Assembly: GCA_035646815.1 (NCBI GenBank)
Contig: DASRON010000002.1
Span: 1-29,755, forward strand
DNA from: GCA-002784865 sp035646815
GTDB lineage: Bacteria > Patescibacteriota > Microgenomatia > Levybacterales > UBA12049
Length of the DNA stretch: 29,755 bases
Direction of reading: 5' to 3'
The notes beneath the pieces are model-generated. The model was not told the DNA's origin. It worked only from the letters and a program-made list of their open reading frames with translations, and did no database searches. Both the position numbers and the translations under genes were made by a program. Of the stretch, positions 1 to 7,655 are shown in pieces (position 1 is the first letter of the stretch; every line of letters starts with the position of its first letter).

Positions 1-1
1 A

Positions 2-811
2 GTAATTAGATCTAATCCAAAAGCACGCGATTTTGTTTTTGAAGCAAGAGATAATATTCAAATTATTGATCTTGCTAAGACAAAGGAAGGTTTAGAAGAA
101 GCTGCAGAATATATCAGAGATCTTGCTAAAAAAGGTGCAAGTCTTTTAGTTGTTGGAACAAAAAGACAAGCACAGCAAATAGTTGAAGAAGGAGTAAAGA
201 ATGCGGGGCATTCTGAAAACAATGTTTTTTACGTTACTGCAAGATGGGTAGGAGGAATTTTAACTAATACTTCTGAAATCTCAAAAAATATTAAAAAGCT
301 TAAAGATATTGAAAAACTTTTAGTAGATCCTAATGAAAAAGCAAAATATACAAAAAAAGAACTAGGGCTTTTTGAAAAAGAAAAACAAAGACTCGAGAAT
401 TTCTATAGTGGAATAGCAGAAATGAAAGAAAAACCAGATGCCTTGTTTATTATTGATTCCCACATGGAGCATCTAGCAGTAAAAGAAGCAAAAAGAATGA
501 ATATCCCAACAGTTGCAATTGTTGATACGAATGCAGATCCACATATTATCGATTATCCAATTCCTGCAAACGATGATGCAACAGGATCAGTGCAATTAAT
601 AGTTTCATATGTTCTTTCAGCTTGGGAAGAAGGAAGAAAAGCTTTAAAAACAAAAGCAGAAGAGGTAAAAAAAGCAGAAGAAGCAAAACAGAAAGAAGTT
701 AAAAAAGAAGATGCTAAAAAAGAGGTAAAGAAAGAAGTTAAAAAAGAAGAAAAATCAAAAGAAAAACCAGAAGTAAAAAAGCCTCTTAAAACAAAAGCAA
801 AAAAGAAATAA
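2..811 (+). CDS. rpsB: 30S ribosomal protein S2 (uS2), 5' end outside window
   Basis: Component of the small ribosomal subunit. The reading frame is open from the first base of the window and lacks roughly the first 20-25 residues of the family. Visible S2 signatures are the LLVVGTKRQA segment, ARWVGGILTN, and the later DALFIIDSHMEHLAVKEA and PTVAIVDTNADP stretches. After the conserved core the protein runs into a tail of about 50 residues made almost only of Lys, Glu, Ala and Val (DNA about 640-808), probably disordered and able to contact RNA. It is the first visible gene of an rpsB-tsf-frr operon, with tsf beginning one base after its stop. Confidence 0.97.
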   Translation, partial: VIRSNPKARDFVFEARDNIQIIDLAKTKEGLEEAAEYIRDLAKKGASLLVVGTKRQAQQIVEEGVKNAGHSENNVFYVTARWVGGILTNTSEISKNIKKLKDIEKLLVDPNEKAKYTKKELGLFEKEKQRLENFYSGIAEMKEKPDALFIIDSHMEHLAVKEAKRMNIPTVAIVDTNADPHIIDYPIPANDDATGSVQLIVSYVLSAWEEGRKALKTKAEEVKKAEEAKQKEVKKEDAKKEVKKEVKKEEKSKEKPEVKKPLKTKAKKK

Positions 812-812
812 T

Positions 813-1262
813 ATGGTAGACATAAAGTTACTTAAAAAGTTAAGAGAAGAAACAAAGGCAGGAATTGCAGATTGCAGAAAAGCTTTAGAAGAAACAAAAG
901 GTGATTACAAAAAAGCTTTGGAGTTTATAAAAAAACATGGAATACAGAAAGCTGAAAAGAAAAAAGACAGAGTTACCTCACAAGGTCTAGTTGAAGCATA
1001 TATTCATCAAAATGGAAAAGTTGGAGCAATGGTTGAACTTTTATGTGAGACAGATTTTGTAGCAAGAACAGATGAGTTTAAAAAACTTGCTCATGAGATT
1101 GCCATGCAAGTAGCAGCCATGAATCCAAAAGATGTTGAAACTCTCTTAAAACAAGAGTATATTAGAGACAGTTCTCAAACAATTGAAAAATTAGTAAAAA
1201 GTACAATTGGAAAACTAGGTGAGAACATTACTGTTAAAAAAATTACCAGGTTAGAAATATAA
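813..1262 (+). CDS. tsf: Elongation factor Ts, short single-core form
   Basis: Nucleotide exchange factor that regenerates EF-Tu-GTP. Residues 3-45 form the UBA-like N-terminal domain typical of EF-Ts, and TDFVAR at residues 80-85 is the conserved motif at the start of the core that contacts EF-Tu. The protein has 149 residues against about 283 in E. coli, so it carries one core subdomain, as in the short Thermus-type factor. The start lies one base after the rpsB stop and has no clear Shine-Dalgarno site, so translation is probably coupled. The stop shares one base with the frr start (TAATG). Confidence 0.95.
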   Translation: MVDIKLLKKLREETKAGIADCRKALEETKGDYKKALEFIKKHGIQKAEKKKDRVTSQGLVEAYIHQNGKVGAMVELLCETDFVARTDEFKKLAHEIAMQVAAMNPKDVETLLKQEYIRDSSQTIEKLVKSTIGKLGENITVKKITRLEI

Positions 1263-1822
1263 TGGAAGAATTAGTTTCATCTGCTCAGATAAGAATGGAA
1301 AAAGTTCTTGAGGTTTTAAAAAATGACCTCTCAACTGTTCGAACTGGCCGCGCCACACCCTCCCTTGTTGAAAATATTATTATTAGTGCTTATGGAGGAA
1401 CTCAAAAATTAAAAGTTGTTGAGCTTGCCCATGTTGCTTCCTCTGATCAGCAAACTCTACAAATCACACCATATGACGCATCTATTATAGGAGAGGTAAA
1501 TAAAGGAATAATGGAGGCAAATGTTGGCCTTACTCCAAATATTGACGGACAAGTAATTAGAATTTCTATTCCTCTTTTATCACAAGAAAGAAGGGAAGAG
1601 TTAGTACATTTAGTAGGACAAAAATTAGAAGGTGCAAGAATTCAAGTAAGACAAGTAAGACATGAAGCAATGAATGATATAAAAAAACAAGAACAAGATA
1701 AAAAAATAAATGAAGACGATAAGGAAAGACTTGAAAAAGAAATACAAAAAGAAACAGATAATAAAATGGAGCAAATAGAGGAATTAGGTGAAAAGAAAAA
1801 AGCAGAACTTCTCCAGGTATAA
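1262..1822 (+). CDS. frr: Ribosome recycling factor
   Basis: Splits post-termination ribosomes together with EF-G. At 186 residues the length is standard, and RTGRATPSLVENI near the N terminus and the long charged helices of the three-helix bundle are clear. The start ATG overlaps the tsf stop by one base. In most bacteria pyrH (UMP kinase) sits between tsf and frr; here it does not, so it is either elsewhere or missing. An acidic/basic coiled-coil segment (about residues 135-180) ends the protein. Confidence 0.96.
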   Translation: MEELVSSAQIRMEKVLEVLKNDLSTVRTGRATPSLVENIIISAYGGTQKLKVVELAHVASSDQQTLQITPYDASIIGEVNKGIMEANVGLTPNIDGQVIRISIPLLSQERREELVHLVGQKLEGARIQVRQVRHEAMNDIKKQEQDKKINEDDKERLEKEIQKETDNKMEQIEELGEKKKAELLQV

Positions 1823-1883
1823 AACTTGCTGCAATAATATTTGTACTTTAAATTACATATAGACAAGAATAAGAAAAATCCTT

Positions 1884-1912
1884 TTGCAATATTCTATGTA
1901 TTATTATAGTAT
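1884..1912 (+). promoter_or_regulatory. Candidate promoter of rseP-arginase operon
   Basis: TTGCAA (1884-1889), 17-base spacer, TAGTAT (1907-1912), in the 108-base gap after frr. An overlapping TATAGT (1905-1910) is an alternative -10. Transcription would start about 12 bases before the rseP ATG. Confidence 0.4.
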
Positions 1913-1930
1913 TGGTAGGTTATCTAAATT

Positions 1931-3049
1931 ATGTTAGTTACAATTGTTGCCATCATTGTTGTTTTAAGCATCCTTGTCCTCGTTCATGAATTTGGACACT
2001 TCATTGTTGCAAAGCTTTTGAAAATTAAGGTAGAAGAATTTGGCTTTGGTCTTCCTCCAAGAGCATTTGGTATTAAAAGAGGTGAAACAATTTATTCTAT
2101 AAACTTTCTTCCAATTGGCGGATTTGTAAAGCTCTTCGGAGAAGATGAAGCAGGGAGTGGAAAGTTAAAACTTAAAGGACAAAAAGAGAAAACAAAAGAT
2201 ATGAATAGAGCATTTTTTGCTCGTCCTGCTTGGCAAAGATTATTGGTTGTTGTTGCAGGTGTTGTAATGAATTTTTTATTGGCAGTAGTAATTTTCTCTT
2301 ATCTTTTTTCAGCTGTAGGTGTCTCAACACCTGGTAAGAAAGTAGTTATTACAAACCTTTCAGATAATTCACCAGCGATTGAGGCGGGACTTAAAGTAGG
2401 AGACACAATAGAAGAAATAAATGGTAAAAAAGTTACAGATGCAGGACAAATATTAACTGTTACAAAAAAATACTTGGGTGAAAAAATAAGCATTAAAGTA
2501 AAAAATGAAAATGAAAAAGTTAGAGATGTTGAAATTACTCCAAGAAAAGAGTATCCAAAAGATGAGGGGCCAATGGGAGTTTCAATTTCACAGAATGTAG
2601 AAATTAAAAAATATCCATGGTATGAAGCACCATTAGTAGGAGTAAAAGAAGCTTTAAATATCTCCTTTTTAATTATTTCAGGAATAGGAATGATTTTCTA
2701 TCAATTAATTGTTTCAGGAAGTGTTCCTGGTGATGTTGCAGGTCCTGTGGGAATTGCTCAGTTAACAGGGAAGTTTGTAAAGCTTGGAATATATCCTTTA
2801 ATGTCATTTGTTTCCTTTTTCTCGCTTAATCTTGCCATTTTAAATATCTTGCCAATTCCTGCTCTTGATGGAGGAAGACTTTTGTTTATTTTAATAGAAG
2901 TTGTAACTGGTAGAAAAGTAAATAGAAAATTTGAAGGATATGCTCATGCAATTGGCATGGCACTTCTTTTAGGACTCATTATTTTAATAACTGCTCATGA
3001 TTTGGTCCGCCTTTTTAGTGGACAACCTATTCTTCCAAATATTCAATAA
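1931..3049 (+). CDS. rseP: RIP (site-2-type) metalloprotease RseP
   Basis: Membrane zinc protease that cleaves transmembrane segments, classically anti-sigma factors or signal-peptide remnants. HEFGH at residues 19-23 is the HExxH zinc site inside the first membrane helix, and LDGG at 312-315, within NILPIPALDGG, supplies the third ligand. One PDZ domain lies at about residues 125-205 (ITNLSDNSPAIEAGLKVGD). Several hydrophobic helices flank it. The 372-residue size and single PDZ match Gram-positive-like and CPR members rather than the two-PDZ E. coli enzyme. The arginase gene starts directly after its stop. The membrane-bound DUF5667 protein at 18985-19680 is a conceivable substrate, which is inference only. 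Confidence 0.95.
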   Translation: MLVTIVAIIVVLSILVLVHEFGHFIVAKLLKIKVEEFGFGLPPRAFGIKRGETIYSINFLPIGGFVKLFGEDEAGSGKLKLKGQKEKTKDMNRAFFARPAWQRLLVVVAGVVMNFLLAVVIFSYLFSAVGVSTPGKKVVITNLSDNSPAIEAGLKVGDTIEEINGKKVTDAGQILTVTKKYLGEKISIKVKNENEKVRDVEITPRKEYPKDEGPMGVSISQNVEIKKYPWYEAPLVGVKEALNISFLIISGIGMIFYQLIVSGSVPGDVAGPVGIAQLTGKFVKLGIYPLMSFVSFFSLNLAILNILPIPALDGGRLLFILIEVVTGRKVNRKFEGYAHAIGMALLLGLIILITAHDLVRLFSGQPILPNIQ

Positions 3050-3991
3050 ATGAAAAATACAATAGTAAATGTTTCTTTGTTTGGAATGCCACTTGATTTG
3101 GGAGCAGAAAACTTAGGAGTAGATGTAGCTCCTAAAATACTTCGTAAAAGAGGAATTACCAATAAGCTAAAAAGTTCAGGACTTGAAATCCTTGACAAAG
3201 GAGATATTGAAGTTTTTAAAAAAGATAACTTAAAAGTTGGTAATAAAAATTTAAAATATTTAGATGAAATAATCAGAGTTTCAAATGAGATAGCAAGAAA
3301 AGTAGATTTAGCTATTTTAGAAAAAAACAAAGTATTAGCTATTGGAGGAGATCATGCGATTTCACTTGGCACAATTTCTGGAGCATCATCAGCATTAAAG
3401 GGAGATTTGGGAGTTATATATATTGATACACATGGTGATATTAATACAGATAAAACAACTCTTTCTGGAAACATTCACGGAATGCACGTTGCTAGCATCT
3501 TGGGATTTGGAGAAAAAAAACTTATTGATATATACAAAAGAGGAAAAAAGGTAAAAAAAGAAAATATAATTTTGGCAGGAGGAAATGATTTTGATTTAGA
3601 AGAAAAAAAATTAATTCAAAAAGAAAAAATTAAAGCTTTTACGATAACAGATCTTTTAGCAAAAGGCTTAAATCCGTTATTTAAAATGATTGATGATTTA
3701 AATAAGAAAGTTAATAATATTTGGGTAAGTTTGGATTTAGATGCAATAGATTGTGTTTACGCTCCTGGAGTTGGAATTCCAAATACAGGCGGGCTTACAT
3801 ATAGAGAGGTTTCAGTTATTTCAAGATATATTGGGAAAAATTGTAATGTAGTTGGCGTGGATTTAGTAGAGTATAATCCCTTAAAAGATATTGATAATAA
3901 AACAGCAGAACTATCAATTGAACTTTGTGCAAAAATATTTGGAAGAGATTATAGTCCATACACAAAATATATGGATAAAAACAAATTATAA
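3050..3991 (+). CDS. rocF: Arginase (ureohydrolase family)
   Basis: Predicted to hydrolyse arginine to ornithine and urea with a binuclear manganese centre. All six metal ligands of the family are visible: H102 (in GGDHA), D126, H128 and D130 (DTHGDIN), D229 and D231 (SLDLD). Residues around N132, S139 and H143 (TTLSGNIHG) match true arginases rather than agmatinases, and E274 (VDLVEYNP) matches the guanidinium-binding glutamate. Unusual points are DTH in place of the common DAH, and DC (234-235) where the family nearly always has DP. It has no spacing from rseP and shares its transcript. Its pathway here is unclear because no other arginine or ornithine gene is nearby. Confidence 0.88.
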   Translation: MKNTIVNVSLFGMPLDLGAENLGVDVAPKILRKRGITNKLKSSGLEILDKGDIEVFKKDNLKVGNKNLKYLDEIIRVSNEIARKVDLAILEKNKVLAIGGDHAISLGTISGASSALKGDLGVIYIDTHGDINTDKTTLSGNIHGMHVASILGFGEKKLIDIYKRGKKVKKENIILAGGNDFDLEEKKLIQKEKIKAFTITDLLAKGLNPLFKMIDDLNKKVNNIWVSLDLDAIDCVYAPGVGIPNTGGLTYREVSVISRYIGKNCNVVGVDLVEYNPLKDIDNKTAELSIELCAKIFGRDYSPYTKYMDKNKL

Positions 3992-4013
3992 TTTGACTGC
4001 GTAATACGCCCAC

Positions 4014-4047
4014 TTTAAATTCATTTTAAAAATGATATACTAATGTC
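4014..4047 (+). promoter_or_regulatory. proS promoter, leaderless type
   Basis: Extended -10 TGA-TATACT with the hexamer at 4036-4041, followed by exactly six bases and then the proS ATG at 4048. A weak -35 (TTTAAA, 4014-4019) lies 16 bases upstream. Transcription is expected to begin at the A of the start codon, and there is no Shine-Dalgarno site. Confidence 0.6.
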
Positions 4048-5268
4048 ATGAAATATTCCAAACTTTTTGGAAAAAGCATTAAAGAATCACCAAAAGATGA
4101 AGTTTCTATTAACGCAAAACTTTTACTAAGAGCAGGTTTTATAGATAAACTTATGGCAGGTTCATATTCTCTTTTACCTTTAGGTTATAGAGTTAAGGAA
4201 AAGATTGAACAAATAATAAGAGAAGAAATGAATAAAACAGGAGCAGAGGAGATGCTTATGCCTCTTCTTCACCCTAAAAATATTTGGAATGAAACAGGAA
4301 GATGGGATAGTGCAAAAGAAGTTATGTATCAGTTTTCAAAAGATGATAAAGAATATGCATTATCTTTTACTCATGAAGAAATAGTAGTTGATTTAATAAG
4401 AAAACATATTTTAAGCTATAAAGATTTTCCTGTTAAGATCTATCATTTCTCAACTAAATTTAGAAGTGAATTAAGGGCAAAATCAGGAATTCTAAGAGGA
4501 AGAGAGTTTCTTATGAAAGATCTTTACAGTCTTCATGAAACCCAAAAAGAGCTAGATGATTATTATTGGAAAATATCTGATGCGTACGTAAAAGTATTTA
4601 AAAGAGTGGGTTTTGACGTAAAAATTACAGAAGCATCAGGAGGAGTTTTTACAGATAATAAAACTCATGAGTACCAAGTGTTATGCGAATCAGGTGAAGA
4701 CATTATTTATTACTGTAGTGACTGTGAATTTGCTCAAAACAAAGAAGTATTAACTGTTAAAAAAAACGATAAATGTCCAAAATGTAAAGGTGAAATTAAA
4801 ATAGGAAAGGCAATTGAAGCAGGAAATATTTTCAGGTTTGGAACATATTATAGTGAAAAAATGAATGCAAGCTTTACTGATAAAAATGGGAAAAAGAGTT
4901 TTCCGTACTTTGGAAGTTATGGTATTGGAGTAACTAGGCTTATCGGAATTGCTGTAGAGCTATTTCATGATGATAAAGGTATTGTTTGGCCAGAGTCAAT
5001 TGCGCCTTATCAAGTTCATCTAATTGGACTTAATAAAAAAGCAGAAGAAATATACGAAAAGCTAGTAAAAGAAGGAATTGAAGTGCTTTTTGATGATAGA
5101 GAGGGAGTTTCTCCTGGACAAAAATTTGCAGACAGTGATTTAATAGGAATTCCTGTAAGACTTGTTGTAAGTGATAAGACAAAGAATGATATTGAATGGA
5201 AAAAAAGATCCTCAAAAGAGATAGAGGTAATTGAATTTAAGGAAGTTATTAGGAGATTACTGGTTTAA
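4048..5268 (+). CDS. proS: Prolyl-tRNA synthetase lacking the editing insertion
   Basis: Charges tRNA-Pro. Class II motif 1 (GYRVKEKIEQIIREEM), motif 2 (KFRSELRAKSGILRGREFLM) and motif 3 (GSYGIGVTRLIG) are all present, with a C-terminal anticodon-binding domain. The 406 residues compare with about 570 in E. coli: the roughly 180-residue INS domain that edits Ala-tRNA-Pro is missing, leaving a short CxxC...CxxC segment (YYCSDCEF, KCPKCKG) between motifs 2 and 3. Such short forms occur in mitochondria, alphaproteobacteria and reduced genomes. Its last 12 bases overlap the end of the convergent gene at 5257-5559. Confidence 0.95.
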   Translation: MKYSKLFGKSIKESPKDEVSINAKLLLRAGFIDKLMAGSYSLLPLGYRVKEKIEQIIREEMNKTGAEEMLMPLLHPKNIWNETGRWDSAKEVMYQFSKDDKEYALSFTHEEIVVDLIRKHILSYKDFPVKIYHFSTKFRSELRAKSGILRGREFLMKDLYSLHETQKELDDYYWKISDAYVKVFKRVGFDVKITEASGGVFTDNKTHEYQVLCESGEDIIYYCSDCEFAQNKEVLTVKKNDKCPKCKGEIKIGKAIEAGNIFRFGTYYSEKMNASFTDKNGKKSFPYFGSYGIGVTRLIGIAVELFHDDKGIVWPESIAPYQVHLIGLNKKAEEIYEKLVKEGIEVLFDDREGVSPGQKFADSDLIGIPVRLVVSDKTKNDIEWKKRSSKEIEVIEFKEVIRRLLV

Positions 5269-5559
5269 GAAGGGAACTTTTAAATCAAACATCTTTATCC
5301 ACACAAGTCCATAGATAATAAAGAAAACAATAATTACAAGAAATATAATTAGAGCCTTTGATCCGCCTTTTTTTGAAGCTACAGCTTTTTGTACAGAAGA
5401 AGAAGGACTTTGTACTGTTTGTTGTGGTGCTTGAGGTGTGGGGTTTTGAGGAAGAGGAGTTGCTTCCTGTTTTTGAGAAGGAGGATTTACAGATGTTCCC
5501 ATAACTCTGTCATATGCTTCTTTTAGCTTTGGATCAAGTTGTGGTGCATTTTTATCCAT
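5257..5559 (-). CDS. Small tail-anchored membrane protein, unknown
   Basis: A 100-residue protein of unrecognised family. It has a hydrophilic N-terminal half rich in Pro, Gln and Ser (about residues 25-58), a basic patch (KKGGSK), and one C-terminal transmembrane helix (ALIIFLVIIVFFIIYGLVWI, about residues 69-88). This suggests tail-anchoring with the disordered part in the cytoplasm, or outside if inverted. It is convergent with proS, and the two 3' ends overlap by 12 bases. A TATTCT hexamer (5570-5565 on the minus strand) lies five bases before the start, consistent with a near-leaderless transcript. The clear membrane segment, separate promoter and absence of another gene in 5269-5671 support it as a real gene. 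Confidence 0.7.
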   Translation of the reverse strand: MDKNAPQLDPKLKEAYDRVMGTSVNPPSQKQEATPLPQNPTPQAPQQTVQSPSSSVQKAVASKKGGSKALIIFLVIIVFFIIYGLVWIKMFDLKVPFLNQ

Positions 5560-5671
5560 AGGGCAGAATAAACCTACTTATATTTTTAACTATTCTTTAA
5601 AATTTGTCAAGAGCACTTCCTTTTAAATAATAAAAATTGTATACTTAAAAAATCTTAAAAGAAAATAATTT

Positions 5672-6580
5672 ATGAAAATAATAGTAACTCACGTATCACC
5701 TGACTTAGATGCAATTACTTCAATTTGGCTTATTAAAAAATACTTACCTTCTTGGAACGAGGCAATATGTAGGTTTGTGTCAGCAGGGAAAAGATTAAAA
5801 GATTTTGATAATAAAGAGAAAATTATTGAAACAAATGGAGAAGATGAAGTAATACATGTTGATACAGGACTTGGACTTTTAGATCATCACCAGGTAGATT
5901 CTGTAGAAATAAGCGCTGCAAGTCTTACTAAAGAATACGTTTTAAAAGAATACGCAAAATCAAATCCTGAAATGGTAAAGCATGACAAATGGAAGTATAA
6001 AAAAGAGGCATTAGAGAGAATGACAAGAGTTGTTGTAGACATAGATCATTTTCAGGAAATTTTCTGGCAAGATTCTGCGAATGATCATCATGATTTTTCA
6101 TTACTCAATGTTTTAGATGGATTAAAAATTGAGAAACCAAATCAGGACAAAAAATATGTAGAGTTTGGAATGGAAGCTTTGGATGCACTTTTGCATGAAT
6201 TTGAGAATAAGATTTGGGCAGAAGATGAAATAAAAAATAAGGGAACTATTTTTGAAACTCGCTTTGGAAAAGGAATTGGACTTGAAACAATAAACGATGA
6301 AGTAATTAAACTTGCTCAGAAAATGGGATTTATAATTGTTGTTAGGAAAGATCCAAGAAAAGGATATGTCCGAATTAAAACAATGCCAGATTCTGCTAAG
6401 AAAAAAAATTCCATTGATTTAACTTGCGTATTTGAAAGTTTAAAAAAATTAGATTCTAATGCACATTGGTTTTTACATATTTCAAAAAAAATGCTTTTAA
6501 ACGGTTCTGCTAAGTCACCTGATTTTAAACCAACCAAATTAAGCCTAAATGCTATAATAGAAGAGCTTAAAAAACTGTAA
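5672..6580 (+). CDS. DHH-superfamily-like phosphoesterase, predicted
   Basis: A 302-residue protein. The N terminus has a histidine plus PDLDA signature (THVSPDLDAITS, residues 6-17), and residues near 63-74 read HVDTGLGLLDHH. Together they match the metal-binding pattern of DHH-type phosphoesterases (oligoribonuclease, pyrophosphatase and RecJ relatives). A second HDDH-like segment (NDHHDF) lies near residue 139. The C-terminal part does not show the usual DHHA1 GGGH motif, so the substrate cannot be given. Its ATG is about 20 bases after a likely transcription start from TATACT at 5640-5645. The HIT gene follows after three bases, so the two are probably co-transcribed. Confidence 0.6.
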   Translation: MKIIVTHVSPDLDAITSIWLIKKYLPSWNEAICRFVSAGKRLKDFDNKEKIIETNGEDEVIHVDTGLGLLDHHQVDSVEISAASLTKEYVLKEYAKSNPEMVKHDKWKYKKEALERMTRVVVDIDHFQEIFWQDSANDHHDFSLLNVLDGLKIEKPNQDKKYVEFGMEALDALLHEFENKIWAEDEIKNKGTIFETRFGKGIGLETINDEVIKLAQKMGFIIVVRKDPRKGYVRIKTMPDSAKKKNSIDLTCVFESLKKLDSNAHWFLHISKKMLLNGSAKSPDFKPTKLSLNAIIEELKKL

Positions 6581-6583
6581 ATT

Positions 6584-6916
6584 ATGGATAATTGTATTTT
6601 TTGCAAAATCAGAGATAGAATAATCCAAAAAGATTTTACCTACGAAGACGAAAACGTAATGGTTTTTCCTGATTTAAACCCCTTAAAAGAAATACATCTT
6701 TTAATTGTTCCTAAAAAACATATTACTGATTTTTCTAATTTAATAGATAATAATATTACAAATTTACTAAGAGAAGTGGTTCAGAAAATGATAGTTAAGG
6801 AAAAATTAGAAGATAAAGGATATAGGATTACAATTAATGGAGGAGGAGCGCAAATTATTAATCACTTACATATTCACTTACTTGGACCTCTGGGAAAAAA
6901 TGTAAAGAGCTACTAA
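6584..6916 (+). CDS. HIT-family nucleotide hydrolase/transferase
   Basis: HIT proteins cleave nucleoside 5'-phosphoramidates or dinucleoside polyphosphates. The signature H-x-H-x-H lies at residues 94-98 (HLHIHLLGP). The N terminus has the common CIFC opening (C4, C7), and the IPEKH-like VPKKHITD segment is at about 42-49. It has 110 residues, close to HinT. It starts three bases after the upstream gene and is probably in its transcript. A HinT-like role is likely, but the exact substrate is not shown by sequence. Confidence 0.9.
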   Translation: MDNCIFCKIRDRIIQKDFTYEDENVMVFPDLNPLKEIHLLIVPKKHITDFSNLIDNNITNLLREVVQKMIVKEKLEDKGYRITINGGGAQIINHLHIHLLGPLGKNVKSY

Positions 6917-6929
6917 AATCTCTTCTTTC

Positions 6930-6958
6930 TTTACACTTAAGGGTATTTAAGGTAAAAT
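6930..6958 (+). promoter_or_regulatory. rpsU-ybeY promoter
   Basis: TTTACA (6930-6935), 17-base spacer, TAAAAT (6953-6958). It is followed by a leader with a strong ribosome binding site, AGGGGGTG (6971-6978), 11 bases before the rpsU ATG. This unit has a leader, unlike many neighbours. Confidence 0.65.
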
Positions 6959-6989
6959 AAGAGCAAATAGAGGGGGTGTTTTTTAAATT

Positions 6990-7187
6990 ATGGTAATGGT
7001 AAAAAAAGGACCAGGAGATAGTGATGATGCTTTAATCAGAAAATTTTCAAGAAAAGTTCTTTCTGAAGGAATTCTTCAGGAAGCAAAAAGAAGAGAGTTT
7101 CATTTAAAACCATCTCTTGCAAAGAAATTAAAACAAGAAGAATCCCGAAAAGCTCGAAAGCTTTGGTCAACAGGAGGGTTTAAATAA
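6990..7187 (+). CDS. rpsU: 30S ribosomal protein S21 (bS21)
   Basis: Small basic protein of the 30S subunit near the anti-Shine-Dalgarno region. It has 65 residues, with the family pattern LIRKFSRKV followed by AKRREFHLKPSLAKK and a basic C terminus. The ATG at 6990 is preferred over the in-frame ATG at 6996 because of spacing to the AGGGGGTG site. The end of the gene carries AGGAGGG (7172-7178), which serves ybeY. Confidence 0.9.
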   Translation: MVMVKKGPGDSDDALIRKFSRKVLSEGILQEAKRREFHLKPSLAKKLKQEESRKARKLWSTGGFK

Positions 7188-7188
7188 A

Positions 7189-7572
7189 GTGGACATTAAA
7201 GTTCCAATATTTGTTGAAAGTAGATATAAAGTAAATCGAAAAAGAATAAAATCTACGGTTGTTAATCTTTTAAGTAAGCATTCTATAAATAAAGCAGTTG
7301 AGATTTCCGTTGCAATAGTAGGAGATCGAAAAATGCGAGAATTAAGTAGAAAATATAAAGGGGAAGATAAGACCAGAAATGTTTTAACTTTTTCTCAAAC
7401 AGAAGGGGAATTTGCAAAAAATCCATTAAACAATCTTCGACTTGGTGATATTATTATATCTTTTCCTGAAGTTATAAGAGAAGCTTCAAAAGAAGAAGTG
7501 TTAGTAGATGATAAGATAGATGAGCTAGTAGAACATGGTCTCCTGCATTTGCTCGGTATTCATCATAATTAA
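7189..7572 (+). CDS. ybeY: Endoribonuclease YbeY, C-terminally short
   Basis: Metal-dependent RNase of rRNA maturation and ribosome quality control. The metal site H-x3-H-x5-H is intact at H116, H120 and H126 (HGLLHLLGIHH), although the usual YDH reads IHH. LRLGDIIIS (84-92) is the conserved strand. The 127 residues compare with about 150 in E. coli; the protein ends one residue after the third histidine, so the final helix is missing. The start is GTG, one base after the rpsU stop, with AGGAGGG ten bases upstream, which decides the start. The pairing with rpsU indicates co-expression for ribosome function. Confidence 0.88.
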   Translation: MDIKVPIFVESRYKVNRKRIKSTVVNLLSKHSINKAVEISVAIVGDRKMRELSRKYKGEDKTRNVLTFSQTEGEFAKNPLNNLRLGDIIISFPEVIREASKEEVLVDDKIDELVEHGLLHLLGIHHN

Positions 7573-7655
7573 TTCTTAGGCTACAAAGATAATAATTATT
7601 AGTGTTTGTGGAATTTTAAACATAAAGCTGGTAATATTACTACACAGAAAAAAAT

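Noticed and set aside
1642..1866. Minus-strand open frame opposite frr
   Set aside because: Its Ser/Phe-rich translation is the expected shadow of Lys/Glu-rich coding sequence. The same applies to the other antisense frames across the window.
3999..4009. Palindrome GCGTAATACGC upstream of proS
   Set aside because: Arms are only 4 bp with a 3-base loop, too short to support an operator or terminator without conservation data.
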